From Quillaja saponaria (lineage: Eukaryota; Streptophyta; Magnoliopsida; Fabales; Quillajaceae): 64,000 bases of DNA. Positions 1-12,438 of the stretch are shown one piece after another; within the stretch, counting starts at the first letter, position 1; every line of letters starts with the position of its first letter. Location: the NCBI GenBank assembly GCA_029379385.1, contig CM055611.1, positions 4,836,001-4,900,000 of the forward strand, read 5' to 3'. The translations under genes were made by a program, and so were the position numbers. A model generated the notes under the pieces. It saw nothing but the letters and a program-made list of their open reading frames with translations. It had not been told where the DNA came from and did no database searches.

Positions 1-3000
1 TGAATGTTAGAATTAGCTTCAGATCATGTAAAGGTTGTTAAATGGTGCCAGCTTCTGCTTTTCACATAGGACCGTAGGAGTTATGGCTCTATTAGTACAT
101 TATCCTCATAGCATCACAGCAAGCACATTTATGCTACTACCAAAAACTCAACTATAGAACCATACATGCACTTAATTGTCATTAATTCTCTACAACAAAA
201 AGTCACTCTCGGTAGCTCTAATTCACTTGTTATCTACATCATTGGATTAGGAGATATGATTCTCTTACCAAGTTTTTACCCTTTTCCCAAAGAAATTGAC
301 AAGATCACGTGCCATTGCATGTTCCACACCATTGCATCTTCTCTATGGAGCGAAGAGTCAAGCAATGAAGAGAGACAAACTATGAGTATTTCATGCAAAT
401 TAAGATTTCTCTTATATTGAAGTAGCTGCACTAGTAGCTTGGAGTCTTGCTTGGTGTCGGCTTAAATTATTATGAATGGTACCACCACCAGCAACTTCCT
501 AAGCAGCTCCTGTCCCTGTGTCCTGTTCCTGTTTTAAATAATTAACCTTAAATATCCCACCATATTCACAATAATATCTAAAATATTCTACACTAAGCAA
601 TATTCTTATATCATCCTTCCTTACATGATAGTCTTAATATTGTAAAGCACAGCAATCAGAGTTTCTTCAAAACAAAAGAGAAAAAAAAAAAAAAAAGACT
701 ATAATATGAAACGCAATAGAAAATTGAACTTCTGAAAATACTCAAGACAAGGGGTTGTTTCTCCATATACCCAAAATAATAATAACAATAACAGTATTGA
801 CAATAACAAGAATAAAGGGAAACTAATGTTGGAGACATGCATTTCAATGTTACTTTAGTGATTAAGCCACCATTAGAAGCAAAAACCACCATCTAGGAGA
901 CATATCACCAACTAACCTTGGTCTTGGAAAAGCAAATTTGTTTGATTTTTTTTTTTTTTTTTTTGTTCCCAAAACAATATATCATTATTGATTCTTGAAT
1001 AAATGAAAACAGTAAAGGAACTAATGTACACCAATAACAATTTATATATGAAGGTAAGATGTGATAACTTTTGTGTACTTTCTTGTGTTATAAGCATGTA
1101 TGGAATATGTGAAGACAATAGCATAGAGATTTGCTTTATTATAATTACTGAAAGAAATTGGACAAAGGAGGTGAGAAATGTGAATTGTGAGGGTGGTAGA
1201 TGGCTGAAAAAGGAAACCAATTTTATAAACAATCCTAACTTCTAACAAATGAGAAAAAAAAGAAAAAAAAAAGTGGGAGAAAAAGAGTAAGGAAAAGATG
1301 ACTGATAAACTAACAAAAATAGTGGTGGTGAACTCAAAAAGTTGGAAATACAAAAAAGAAAACCTCACCCTCTTTAAGTTGGCATCTCAGTGAATAATAA
1401 AGGACAGGCAACTCAAGGTTAAATGTTTCTAAAGGAGAACTACAACTAGCCAATTTTCCACGGGGTTAAAACAGTAAAATAGCAAAATGAAAGTATTGAA
1501 ATGCTTGGATAATAGACAAAGTTACATTGTTGATGCAGTAGTTCTGTTAGTTGTCCTTTGTGTTTGAATTCATTAGGAAGACTAAGTTACGTCCTATGAT
1601 TAGCAATGAAATTCTGATGTGCATGAAATTCTAATGTCATTCCACATAAATAAAAGGAATATAAGCTGAGGAAATTTCCAATATGGAAAGCCAACTACCA
1701 GAGTCTTTACTCCTTTGATTGCGAAGCTAATCAATAAATTGTTTCCTGCAAAGTAAAGAGCCGAAGAAAGTCTATACTATTTGGTATATGAGATTGTTGG
1801 TCTAAAACTTACATTTTTGTCAGAAAGTAGGGAAGAATAAGGAAGGAAACAGATGAAAGCATGATCAAACACATGCCTCCTCTATTGCAGCCCAAGAAAG
1901 ACCCAGTCCATAGATTTTAGACAGATTCTTATCACCCACTCATCCTTATTAAACTTCTAGCCAAGCTTATCAATGGATTCACTTTTTCTTCAACTGTACC
2001 AATCCAGGAAAAAGGAACGAGAAAACATAGAGAATACATAATCCTTTGAAAGCCAGTACAACTCATTGCATGCATCAAACCTGTCTTTGACCAGCCTTTC
2101 AGTAAGAACAATATTTCTATCAGATTTTGTTTTGTCATCAGTAATTGCATCAAATATAACAAGGAGCATGCATCAATACTTTTTTTTTTCCATAATAAAA
2201 CTGTAGTTACATGGGAAGATCACCACCTGAACCGAGAAGAAAACTACAGGAAGGTGTATAAAAGGCCATGTTACTAGCTAAAAAGAAAACCGATATCACA
2301 CTAAAAGATAGCCTTTGAACCCAAAAGTGCTACAGACACGGAAGCCTAACTTAGCTTCCTTCCTCAACTAAAGAGAGATTAAACATTAATAACTCCCTTT
2401 AATGTACTCATTTGATTTTGAATAAACATAAAGAAATAGAGAATTTTCCAATAGATAACACATGAATGGCAAGGGACAGCTGTTTTCCAACTAGACAGGG
2501 ATCTCTTTTACCCAGGAACAATACGGGCAGGATTAGAAGAAAATTTTCATGTATTTTAGCTACCACGAGGTTTTCACAAGTTACATTTTAGTTTTGAGTC
2601 AACTAGGTTATTACTCTTATTGATAGTATGAAGGTAGTATGCAAAAGTCAAAACAGAAGAAGAATAATGGATCAGTCCAGTTCCTCATGTTTGAGTTACA
2701 TCATCCAAATGTTAGAAAGAAAGAAAAGTTCACTTTCATCCTTTTGTTTGTGGCAAGACGTCATTGCAACAAGCTTCAAATATTTTTTGCTGATTACATA
2801 TGATCAAAGGAACTAATGGATTTACTATTTTGTTTGTTCTCTTTCTTTTTCCTTTTCTTCTTCTTCTCTCTCTCTCTCTCCTTCTTTTTCCTTTGTTTTT
2901 TTCTGAGGATTGGAGTGGTAGGTATCCCAAAGCTCTGGCAATTTCTACATGTTGCTTTCAAGTGTATGCTTGTTCCTTAAGCATCTGGGATATTATAGCA

Positions 3001-4414
3001 ACAAAAGAAAAACTTAAAAAGTTATCTTTGAATACATGGCTTTGATCTCCAAGAATCCTTCCTCCATTGCCTCAACTCTTCTTTCTTCAAGGGACAACAT
3101 TGATAATCATGAAAGAAGAATTTCTTCACCTCACAAAACCAATTATTCTATGTCTTCATCAAAGTTTTGAAGGATTTTAAACAATAATAGAAGGAACAGT
3201 AGCTCTGCCTCCAGAAGTTTGAAAGGTGAATCATCAGAGAGATGATGACTTTTACAATTGGAACTCTATCTAACTTCAAATTATGCAGAATTGTGAAATT
3301 GGAAGTTATTGACCGGTTGAATTCAAGTTATAGTCGGTTTCTTCACCTCTTGATTTGTTTTACCACTAACTAATATACATCAGTATCTTAATCTCTCGAC
3401 TCTTTTTTATATGTACATACATACACGCAGACACTTACACACACGTGTGTACAATGAAGGGCTGAATAAATTCAAGGCTAAAATACTGACAACCCCTGTA
3501 ATTTACCATGAAAACACTTTTACCCCCTGTACTTCTGATTTGGGCAATAAACACAATGTACCATTAGAGTTAGACAAATAAATAAAAAGAGTATTTCTGA
3601 ATATCATTAGCACGTTAGTTTATCATCAACCTATCAAATATTGGAATAACTTGGCAGTAAGAGAATTGCCAGTGCTAGTGAAATTAGTATTAAAGGGCCT
3701 ATTTTTCTGAATCTGACAATACATGGAGTTTATTACTAAAATCAGAAGTACAAGAGATCTGAGTGTTTCAATGATAAGATACAGGGGGTTGAAAAACAAC
3801 AACAAGAAAACAGCAAGCCATAACACAATAAACAGGGGTGGGCAACATGAATCCTTCCAAAACTAGTGGTATCCCCATACCCTTTCATTCTTCCAATTCA
3901 ATCCTATCCATGACAACAATCAACACTTTCTACCAAACAACTCATATCTTTCCAAATCACTCTTCCTATGTCATTCTTTATCTCAATAAAAATAGAAAAT
4001 ATTACTGAAAGCACACTTAAATATGTCAAAGCAACAATACTGTCATAGCAATACAAATTAGGAATTGGAAACCATGCCAATTCTTATTCAGTTTTTCACG
4101 CCATAACAAGGTGAAATAGTTTATGGCATTCCTTTAAGAAAGATCTTGAACAACCTCATCTCTAGTATATTAATGTTTCTGGAAGAGTTACTATCGTGTA
4201 TCATTCCAGCTCATATAACAAAAACAAATAAACAAGAGGAAAAAAGTTTGCAACCCTGACTTGCATAATGCATACTTTTTTTGTCATAAAGGTTCAAAGA
4301 AACAAAATCAACAACTGGATATTCCTGTCTTACCCCTGTTCTTTGGATCTTTTGGAATTCATGGAGACATTTCGGATGTTTGTGTTTGTAAATTTATATG
4401 GTTACCGTCACTTG
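1..4414. other. Gene-poor stretch, no gene recognised
   Basis: I see no convincing exon in this stretch. It is AT-rich with A or T runs (for example near 680 and 950) and a pyrimidine tract at about 2,855-2,900 with a (CT)n core. The open frames on both strands are Phe/Leu/Ser-rich translations of homopolymer DNA. If the trypsin-like exon at 5,998-6,260 is functional, this stretch would be its first intron, but no second exon was found. Confidence 0.5.
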
Positions 4415-4615
4415 GGGAGGAATAAGGATGAGAAATGTTTGTGGAGATGTGCATTCTTTGCAGTGATCTGGGGAGTTTGGTTGGAATGCAATGCCAAATA
4501 TTTGCGTGATTATTATCTTCCATGGCCTATTATCTGGGATAAGATTGTTTTTAATGCATCTATTTGGTGCTCTGCTTCAGGAGCATTTCACGGAGATTAT
4601 TTACTAGACAGTTGA
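4415..4615 (+). pseudogene. LINE reverse transcriptase C-terminal (zf-RVT-like) fragment
   Basis: About 65 residues resemble the C-terminal end of plant L1-type LINE ORF2, the zinc-binding region after the reverse transcriptase. The typical arrangement is present: Lys-Cys-Leu-Trp-Arg, then Ala-Val-Ile-Trp-Gly-Val-Trp-Leu-Glu-Cys-Asn-Ala, then Trp-Asp-Lys-Ile. Nothing upstream matches the polymerase core, so this is a short 3' relic, which is the usual result of 5'-truncated LINE insertion. The A-rich stretch near 4,740-4,756 could be its degraded tail. Family assignment is by remembered motif only. Confidence 0.55.
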
Positions 4616-5997
4616 TATTCAACGTGATTGGCAAGCCCCCTTGCCTGTTTCTTTTCTGTTTCTGTTTCTGTCTAGAAGGATTTTTTTTCTTCACAGTGTA
4701 CTTCAATTTCGTTCTTAATATAAATTCCGCTTTCTATAAAATTAAAAAAAATTAAAAACTAGTAGATATATGCATCTATATATTCTTAAGTCAATGGGTT
4801 CCTGGGAACTTTTACTTTCTTTTCTTTTTTTCCTGAAAAAGAAAACAATAGACATTTATCTTTGCCGATGTATCAAGGTCATGGAGACTATGCTGCACAG
4901 ACATGCACTAAACATTTGTGCCTTACTTATCTGCTTTTCCGAAATATCATGATGCCAGCATATGATGTTATTGTTAGTACAAACTTATTTTATTTTAATA
5001 ATATGTAGGACCCTGCAATCCAATTTCCAGCACAGTTACACTGGTCCTCCTAGATAGGATCCAGGACTCAATTAACTTGGGTCTTTAACTTATAGACCTG
5101 GAAATCACATTCCTTCCTTTTTATCTTCTGTTAATGAGATTCTGGCTTTCACATGTAACTTACTTGTCTGATGGTTCGGATCATCTACCAATCAACATTA
5201 ACTGCATCCTTATAATCTTTTTGACAAGGACTTTCTTTTCATCCTTTAATTTAAATTGAGTTAAGAAATATTGCATACCTCTCTTGCCACTTATATTTTA
5301 ATGTCCGCTGCATTCAGATTTTACTAAGAAGGTTATTGCTTAGAAATAAATTAATAAATAAATAAGCAAAGAGTGATGCAACTTGATAAAGAAAGTCATT
5401 CTTAAAATTGAGCATCAAACTAGTTAGTAGCCACCTATTATAGCTGATCAAAGTATGAACCAGGCACAAAATAACTCTTCTACAGTTTACAGATCTGTAA
5501 TCGTTTACTGTATTTGTAATATTCTTTCTCTTCATTTGATAAAACAATAACTACCATTGCTACCCATAACAAGTTAACAACAAGCAAAGATAACAAAGTT
5601 ACAAAAGTGTCCAAGGATGAGGTATAATATACACTCAGGTGTGCATAGATAATACTTTAAATGAGCCGATTCTCAAAACACTTATATGCTCAATCCCAAA
5701 CATAGACACAAATTATATAGAAGAAGCCAATTCTTCAACAGACATAGGGAAAAAGTATGGGAAAAGATTATAAAACCAACAAATATGCCATCATTGTGTT
5801 GCAGCAAAATAATAATTTCAACCCCAACTGGGCCTACTTCACCCACATTTCTCACCAGTTCCCATATAAAACCCAGAACGCATCAAATTGGCATCACTCA
5901 AAAAATTCCAAATTTCAATCAGAGTTCCAAACTTTCCAGACAAAATTTAAACAGTTCTATCAGAACGCAAAAGTTGAAGTGATTAACAACATGGAAC
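4616..5997. other. AT-rich spacer
   Basis: No exon, RNA gene or repeat was recognised. If the minus-strand trypsin-like gene is real, this is its first intron. Confidence 0.4.
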
Positions 5998-6260
5998 CTG
6001 TCGGGAAATAGACTTGCAGCCACGGCATTTTGTAGCCGGACCTCAGAACTCTCGGCGGCTACCACCGACGGGAGATTAGCGTGGGTCGTCAAAAGCAGGT
6101 TACGGTGGATCAAAAAGCCAGTACCGTATACTCCATTAGCAGCACCAGAAATTCTCGCCATTGCCTGACCTTTTCCAGAACAAATGGCGACTTTCATTCT
6201 CTCAGACTTGCTCACTCCCTTACAGAAGCACCAAGATTCTCTAAGACCACCCATTTTCAA
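5998..6260 (-). CDS. First exon of a trypsin-fold family protein (partial)
   Basis: The minus strand opens with ATG at 6,260. After about 20 residues it reads Met-Lys-Val-Ala-Ile, Met-Ala-Arg-Ile-Ser-Gly, then Gly-Thr-Gly-Phe-Leu-Ile-His-Arg-Asn-Leu-Leu-Leu-Thr-Thr-His. That last block is the His-containing start of a trypsin-like fold, as in a family of plant trypsin-like peptidase-domain proteins of unknown role. The match ends at Leu-Phe-Pro-Asp-Arg; a possible but weak donor (CAG|GTTCC) lies at 5,997. Past it the open frame runs to a stop near 5,919 without family resemblance. I found none of the later exons, including the long last one expected, in the 6 kb downstream on this strand. The piece may have a very long intron leaving the window, or it may be an exon-1 duplicate. 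The start could instead be the internal Met at residue 22. Confidence 0.5.
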
Positions 6261-7277
6261 TGGATTTGGTTTGGAAATAATGGGTTGTTTTCAGAAAGTT
6301 AGATCTAGCAAGTTTAGCATTTCAGCTCCATTGAAATGGGTAATGGGTAAATAGTAATACATATGCATTTCCTCACTCTCTGTCTGCAAAGAAAATGGAT
6401 GAGAGAGAAAGAATCAGAGAGACGAGATGGTTGTGAAATGAGTAAAGAGTGTGGATGCATTGAACTGGAATATAGGAAAAAAAGAAACTTTTGTCTCATA
6501 CACGAACACAGACTAAAACACTACACACTGGGTAAGCCAGTAACTGTGTGAGTGAAATGGGCGAAATACTTGGACACTAAGATTGAAGCTGAAGAACTGA
6601 GAGACATTAAGCTGCACTGCTTGAATATTTATATTCTTTTTTGGTTTATGAATAGTTACTTACTTATTTTCTTATAGAAAGAAAAATCTGTAATTATTAT
6701 CCTACAAAACTAAATGTAAGTAAGCAAATAAGAAGATGATGAAATCTGAATTCAATTAACCAAGACAGAAGTGTGGATCAAGTTCAAATCTCACCATTTA
6801 TATGTGGTTATTTTATCTTTTAATAGTGAGTAGTTTTTTTAGTGTTGTTATTTAAAATGGTTAATAATTTTTTAGTACAGAAATTTCTATTGCAAATTAT
6901 AATCAATTTAAATATTATATGGATAAAAAATAAGTTAAGCAAATAAGAAAATTATATTGTGCTTACAAATAAATCTAGAAAATTTTTTATAACCGTGAAG
7001 GACCTATTCTGTCTCAACTTAATTGGCATAAATTGAATAAGGATATAATTTATTTGTTTAAAATATTAATGTTAAAGGATCTGATTAAAAAATAAAATTC
7101 ATCAATAATGAAAGTAAAAAAGAATATAACCAAATGAGAAAATTGTAATTTCATTTTTGGTTGGAATGATAACACTAATTACGAAATGGCGTTTGGATAA
7201 CATAAGAATGTTTAGTTTGGGTTATAATTACTTTATCATTCACAATTATTATTCTTATTATTATTTTTACTAATAAT
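6261..7277. other. Upstream flank of the trypsin-like exon, then AT-rich spacer
   Basis: The first few hundred bases would hold the promoter and 5' UTR of the minus-strand exon. No clear TATA box or other site could be assigned. From about 6,620 the DNA becomes strongly AT-rich and featureless. Confidence 0.35.
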
Positions 7278-7620
7278 TCATTGAAGAGAAACAGAGAATA
7301 CAAAAGGCTCCTCAAGGGAGCAAATGTCAGACAGACAATCAATTACATTCCCAGAAGTGTGAGAAGCCCATTTAGCTAGATTGTAGGCATTAGTGTTGGA
7401 ATTGGAATTCACCCTTCTAGCTACCCGAGCATGAGTGAAAGAAAGGGACAACATGGCTCGTGCTCGGTGGTACTCACTTGAGCACTGGCTGCAATGCATG
7501 GTTGACCATTGTGATTTCTAGCTATGGCTGCAATCGAAGCACAAGTACAAGAACCACATATCAGCGCATTAAAATTCACCTTGATCCAACTTTCTGGTGG
7601 AGGAGTTCATTGAGTGACTA
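7278..7620 (-). pseudogene. RNase H (RVT_3-type) fragment
   Basis: Read on the minus strand from 7,620, the sequence gives Pro-Pro-Pro-Glu-Ser-Trp-Ile-Lys-Val-Asn-Phe-Asn-Ala, then Ile-Ala-Arg-Asn-His-Asn-Gly. This is the layout of plant RNase H-like domains attached to LINE polyproteins (W-x-K-x-N-x-D then R-D-x-x-G). Later come Phe-Thr-His-Ala-Arg-Val-Ala-Arg-Arg-Val-Asn and Ala-Tyr-Asn-Leu-Ala-Lys-Trp-Ala, matching the C-terminal helix block. The first catalytic Asp is Asn and the frame shifts in the middle, so it is dead. It could derive from a LINE or from a host RNase H-like gene. Confidence 0.55.
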
Positions 7621-7639
7621 AGGGTGAGAGTTTTGGAGG

Positions 7640-8455
7640 GGGAGGAGTGATGAGAGTGAATAAAAAGAGCGAGAGTAAAGGAATAATAATACTTATACGA
7701 AGAATGTGAAGTCAGCTTTAGGAACCAATTAATCCTTTCAAATTATTTGACTAATAAATCCTTCCACTAACAATTATAATATATATGTACTAGTTCTCGT
7801 GGTACACGTATTGTTCGTAAATTATGTTTATGATATGTACATATTTAATATACATATCAAGAAAATATAGTTAATAAAAAATAATACTCTATATTATTGT
7901 CAATAAACAAATAAATAAATCCAATAAAAAATTAATTCATAATATAAACATATAATTCTTTTTTAAAATTACTAAAATAGAATAATTAATACAATAATAT
8001 TATAATCATAAAAATTATACTCCTAATATTTCTTTTCATTCATATCATTTTAAAAAATTATTATAATTCTTTGTAACTTATTAAATTAAAAAAAATTGAG
8101 AAATTCAATCTTAATTATTATTAATATATAGCTATTAACAAATTATAGATTTATTAATATTTAAAAAAAAAGATAAAATATTTAATAGTCATGAAATAAT
8201 GATAATCATATTAATATTAAAATGAAGAAGAATTATGAAAGAAATAATAAATAAATAAAACTATTTGAAGTAAAATAAAAACTAAAAAGTATTTTTGTAA
8301 TAGAAAAAACTCATTTTCAACTAAAACGTTAAAACACCAATATCATGGAAATTATACTCTAAATATTTTTCTAAGTTTTTCAACTAAAGGTTAAAACACC
8401 AAAGTAATTATGACTTTGGACTTGAAAAACTTTATCCTGAGTTGTTCTATAAAAA
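7640..8455. other. Very AT-rich spacer
   Basis: Long A/T stretches with no coding potential on either strand. No feature was recognised. Confidence 0.5.
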
Positions 8456-8461
8456 TATCGG

Positions 8462-8750
8462 GAGCAGTCTCCTATAAGGTTGATGTCTATAGTTTTGAGA
8501 TATTGTTGACGAAAATGGCAAGCAAAAGAAAGAATTTGCAATATTGAACACGCCTAGATCAGAAGGTTTAAGTAAAAAGAATTTAAGTCAGATTTACTTC
8601 CTATACGAATTTATAATTAATTTAGTAAAAGTAAAGATATAGAGTTAATGCAGGGTGCCACAGAGAAGGAAAAAGTGAGATGATCATAGTAGCACTATGG
8701 TGTATCAGTGTATACAACTGAAGCCCATGATCGTCCTTTAATCCATGAAG
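8462..8750 (+). pseudogene. Inverted relic of an LRK10L receptor kinase (subdomains IX-XI)
   Basis: A plus-strand scrap reads Val-Ser-Tyr-Lys-Val-Asp-Val-Tyr-Ser-Phe, then Ala-Ser-Lys-Arg-Lys-Asn-Leu-Gln. It matches the intact kinase at 12,439-15,212 almost residue for residue, including its unusual Ala-Ser-Lys-Arg-Lys-Asn-Leu. Further on, Asn-Leu-Ser-Gln-Ile-Tyr-Phe and Ala-Leu-Trp-Cys-Ile followed by Gln-Leu-Lys-Pro can be traced across frameshifts and stops. It is in the opposite orientation to the two kinase genes and has lost everything N-terminal of subdomain IX. It looks like a broken copy of the neighbouring gene rather than of the pseudogene at 9,400. Confidence 0.8.
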
Positions 8751-9399
8751 AAAATCAAATCCTAAATATGTACTGGCATTCTTTTTTGTTTGTTTAAACT
8801 ATGATGTTGCAATTATTTGCTTTCTTGATCCTAGTCATGAATCCCTATTGCTCTAAACTAAACTTTGTGCAAGGCAAATGAATTATGTAAGGAGGTAGTT
8901 TAGTTATATGGAAGAATTATGTTTAGTGGCTGTTGTAGATATATTTGGATCACTATCCTATAGCAACAATTTCCATTGCTTTGTCATGGATTATCATGCA
9001 CTTCAAATTTTCTATAATGATGCAAAGTTGAATACTTCTAGATAACAATTTACAGCCAATTTATCACGTTCTTTAGTTCACAACTTGGCACTTAACAGAA
9101 AAAACAAGTTCCAACCTGATTGGAAAATCTTTGCTGATTTCAAGTTAATGGCTTTCGGCAATATTTTGCTTCTTTATGATTATTACCAATTTACCATCGT
9201 ATCATTAGAAATTTTTGAGCAAATGATCTCATTTTCACACTTATCTACAAACAGGTTTCAAATTTTCACACTTTCTTATGACACATTCAATTAAAATAAC
9301 TTGATGATAAGGGAGGTGCCAAATAAATGAAAATAATGCATGCTTAATGCATCTGGTAAGGTTATCACATTGACAATTGCTACTGAAGTCTGATCATAT
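8751..9399. other. Spacer downstream of the kinase pseudogene
   Basis: No recognisable feature. The plus-strand open frame at 9,085-9,294 has no family resemblance. The 3' UTR of the adjacent minus-strand pseudogene would begin at the high-coordinate end. Confidence 0.4.
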
Positions 9400-11317
9400 T
9401 CACTCTAACTCTTCAATAACTTCTAACTCTAGGTTCAGACGTTTTGGGAGAACACTTGCACTTGTCCTTGTGGAATAACTTGTACTGTCAACGAGATTCA
9501 GAGGCACCGGTAACTTGTCTGCCTGTGCTTCTAACATTTGTATCACTACTTTCATGGATGGACGGTCTGCCGGGTGCCATTGAATGCACCAGAGTCCAAC
9601 AATGGCAAGTTTCTTTGCAATTTTGCTATCTCCCTCATCCTCAATATGGATATGTATGTCTTGATCATCTGCAAGAAGATTATGGATCCATTCTGGGTAG
9701 AGAACCTGGAAAGATTCCTCTTTTATGACTTGTGTATTCTTCCTCCCTCCCACCATTTCAAGCAACAGCATGCCATAACTGTAACATCCGACTTATAAGA
9801 CACATTACCAAAATTTCTGGAGAAAACTTCTGGTGTAATGTACCCTAAGGTTCCTCTGGCCGCAGTTAATGATACAATACTTTGATCCTTACAACACAAT
9901 TTGGCCAGACCAAAATCAGAAATTTTTGGAATGAAGTTTTGGTCTAACAAAACATTATGAGGTTTAATATCGAAATGAAGAATTCTTTGATCACAACCCT
10001 GATGAAGATAATCAATTCCTTTGGCTATGCCAAGTGCTATCTCTAGCAACTTGTCCCACCCAAGAAAATCGTCCTTATTGTCTGGGGAAGATATGAATTT
10101 TTGAAGAGACCCATTTGACAAGAAATCATAGACTAGAGCATGTATGGATCCATCAGCACAGTAGCCAACCAATCGAACAACGTTAATATGGTGAATCTTT
10201 CCCATTGTCCTCACTTCATTTATGAACTCTTGCCCATCTCTCTCCCCATTCCTTATTGAGAATCTTCACAGCAACATGATGGATTTCATTTTCATTGGAA
10301 AGCTATCCCATGAAAACTGTTCCATGAGCTCCTTCACCTAACTTATCCTTAAATTGACCAGTAATCCTCTTAATATGTACATAAGAGAATCTTGTTGGCT
10401 TAAGTGCTCTGTAATCCTCTAAAAACTTTTCCACCCTTGCTTCATCTTCTTCTTTCATTTTATAAAAGCCATAGATGTGAAAGACCACAACAACCACAAG
10501 AACAAGAAGAATTGAGCCTATGATTACACCTGCACAGGTATTAATTGATAAATTCAGTTTCAAGAATTAGAATCCTCAATTTGAAACAAAGAAAAAGGAC
10601 CTAAATGGATGCAGCACCAATACCTGTAGCAAGTAATATGGTTGGGATGTGTGCTTTCAATTTACATTTCTTTTCTTGTACTTCACACGTACTACAATTT
10701 GGTTTTAACCATCTCAGAATCAATTCATTTTCTATATTCACTCGATATGAATACAAGGAAATGTCTAGGATCTTGGTACAAGCAGATTCCATGCTCCAAG
10801 TGTGAGGAAATAGATCTTCGTTGGAGTGAAAAACCTCAATGGAGCAGTTGGAGGACAACGTATCTAATTCATTTCCTCTAGAGCAATTCAAGAAAATGAC
10901 ATTTGGATTATAATGGGAAGGCCCTGTGGGTAGAAATTGGAAAGGGGTAATTATTGATGGATTTAAAAGTTTTAGAATCTGTCTTGGAACGCAATTTTCA
11001 GGGTCACGTAACCGAATTTCCTGGGATTGGTAATCTATGCTTGTGACGAAGAATTTTACTATGTCAACATGAGAAGACGACGATGATGCAGGCAGCTCAA
11101 GCACTGTCTCACTTTGATGTGTACAAGATAGATAAAAACTAGGATAAGGGTAGCCACTGTGATCCTGATCTGGGTTGCTACCTTTGATTTGAAATGGAAA
11201 TCTAATACTTACATTTCCACACATTGACTCCCTGCACTCATATTGGGCCTCTCCCAGCTTGAACAAAACCAACGTGAAAACCATCAACAAGATGGAAAAA
11301 CTACTACACGTGATCAT
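9400..11317 (-). pseudogene. LRK10L / rust-resistance-Lr10-like receptor kinase pseudogene
   Basis: Two exons are clear: 11,317-10,624 and 10,529-9,400, with a 94-bp GT-AG intron in phase 1. Exon 1 encodes a signal peptide and a GUB_WAK extracellular domain starting Cys-Gly-Asn-Val-Ser-Ile-Arg-Phe-Pro-Phe and closing with a Cys-x2-Cys-x6-Cys block. Exon 2 gives a membrane helix, the P-loop Gly-Glu-Gly-Ala-His-Gly-Thr-Val, the catalytic [11 protein letters not shown] and Gly-Thr-Leu-Gly-Tyr. Two lesions disable it. A TAG lies at 10,305-10,303, where relatives usually have Lys in Lys-Gly-Lys-Leu. One base is missing near 9,782, within Asp-Val-Tyr-Ser-Tyr-Gly; the kinase resumes in another frame and runs to 9,400. 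Family members are plasma-membrane receptor-like kinases. The rest is well conserved, so inactivation looks recent, or the lesions may be allele or sequence errors. Confidence 0.88.
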
Positions 11318-12438
11318 CGATTTTAGATTTTATTCTCACTCACAAGTTCAACTTGGGTATGAATTTGAGATAACTTATGGCTTGTTGGCTATGAGTTCTT
11401 CATTATCATTTCTATTATTGTGACAATTAAATAATTAAAAAGTTTGGTACCCCTGATAGTGACCTCCAAGACCTCTCACAGTGGTCACTTGTCAATGGTA
11501 TGTGCAAATTTGGTTGGAAATTTAGAACCAAAGAAAATCAAGTAAGAAAATTCTGGGTAGTTACTAGCCAAGTTTCTTTGAATTTTCTTAGTAACAGGGG
11601 AAGACTGATAAACTTTGAAGGAATATTATTTGAAGGCGACGAGCCACATTAATTCATGCCGCCCCTGATAGAGGTTAGAGACAGATGGTGTGAGGTCCTC
11701 CATCAGTCCATCTAAAAATTTTGACGTAGCCATTTTCCCGTGAGAGGTGCTTAGAAAAGAAAATAAATTTCCAATTTTCTCACTAAGCAAACAACAAGCT
11801 TCACATAGAGAGAAAGGGGTGCATGAAATTTGAAGGTGAGCTGAGCCAACTTCCCGTTTTGTCCACCAAGATAGATGTTTTTAAAGCTCTCTTTCCTGAC
11901 AAGCTTTTCAGAGCCTTACTCTGTTTTAGTTCCTATAAAAGCATTTAGCCAGAAAGCTTCAGAGTAAGAAGCAAAGAAAACAGGGGAAATGTATTCTTGC
12001 CTATTTGTACCATCATAGTTTAAACAAACAGATAAAAATGACAATTCATATTTATGGCTCGAATTTTTTTTCCTTGATTTCGAAATATAAATCGTAAATG
12101 AGATGGCTCACATTCTCACAGTTGGAGTAAAACACTATTACAAGCCAATAAAGGCCAGAAATGGCCTAGTACTGCCATGGATTATGATCCAAAAAACTAG
12201 TGAACAGCCACTAAACAAAATTCTAATGCAGGACATGCACAAAGATAAATTCAACACAAGGATGTAAAACCAAAGCACACAGAACACTTTCTTAAGTATT
12301 TAAAATAATTTGATTGCTTCATTTTAAGCTACAATCAATTTTTCCCATAGCTAGCTAGAGCTATTAACTGATATGGCATAACTTGTAGATTCCTCAAAAT
12401 CACCAGAAATGTTTGTTAAGTCATCACCTATTGTTTGT
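11318..12438. other. Intergenic region between the two LRK10L loci
   Basis: It holds the putative promoter of the pseudogene at the low end and the 3' UTR of the intact kinase at the high end. No TATA box could be assigned with confidence and no mobile element was recognised. Confidence 0.4.

Noticed and set aside
912..1368. Two overlapping minus-strand ORFs of over 100 codons
   Set aside because: They are Phe/Ser/Leu-rich translations of poly-A and AAAAG DNA, without domain resemblance or splice context.
1985..2165. Minus-strand open stretch of about 57 codons with balanced composition near 2.1 kb
   Set aside because: It reads like an exon by eye, but I know no family it fits, no convincing acceptor or donor frames it, and it stops on both sides.
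5686..6011. Plus-strand ORFs opposite the trypsin-like exon
   Set aside because: Low-complexity Asn/Thr/Lys-rich frames in the presumed intron and antisense of the exon.
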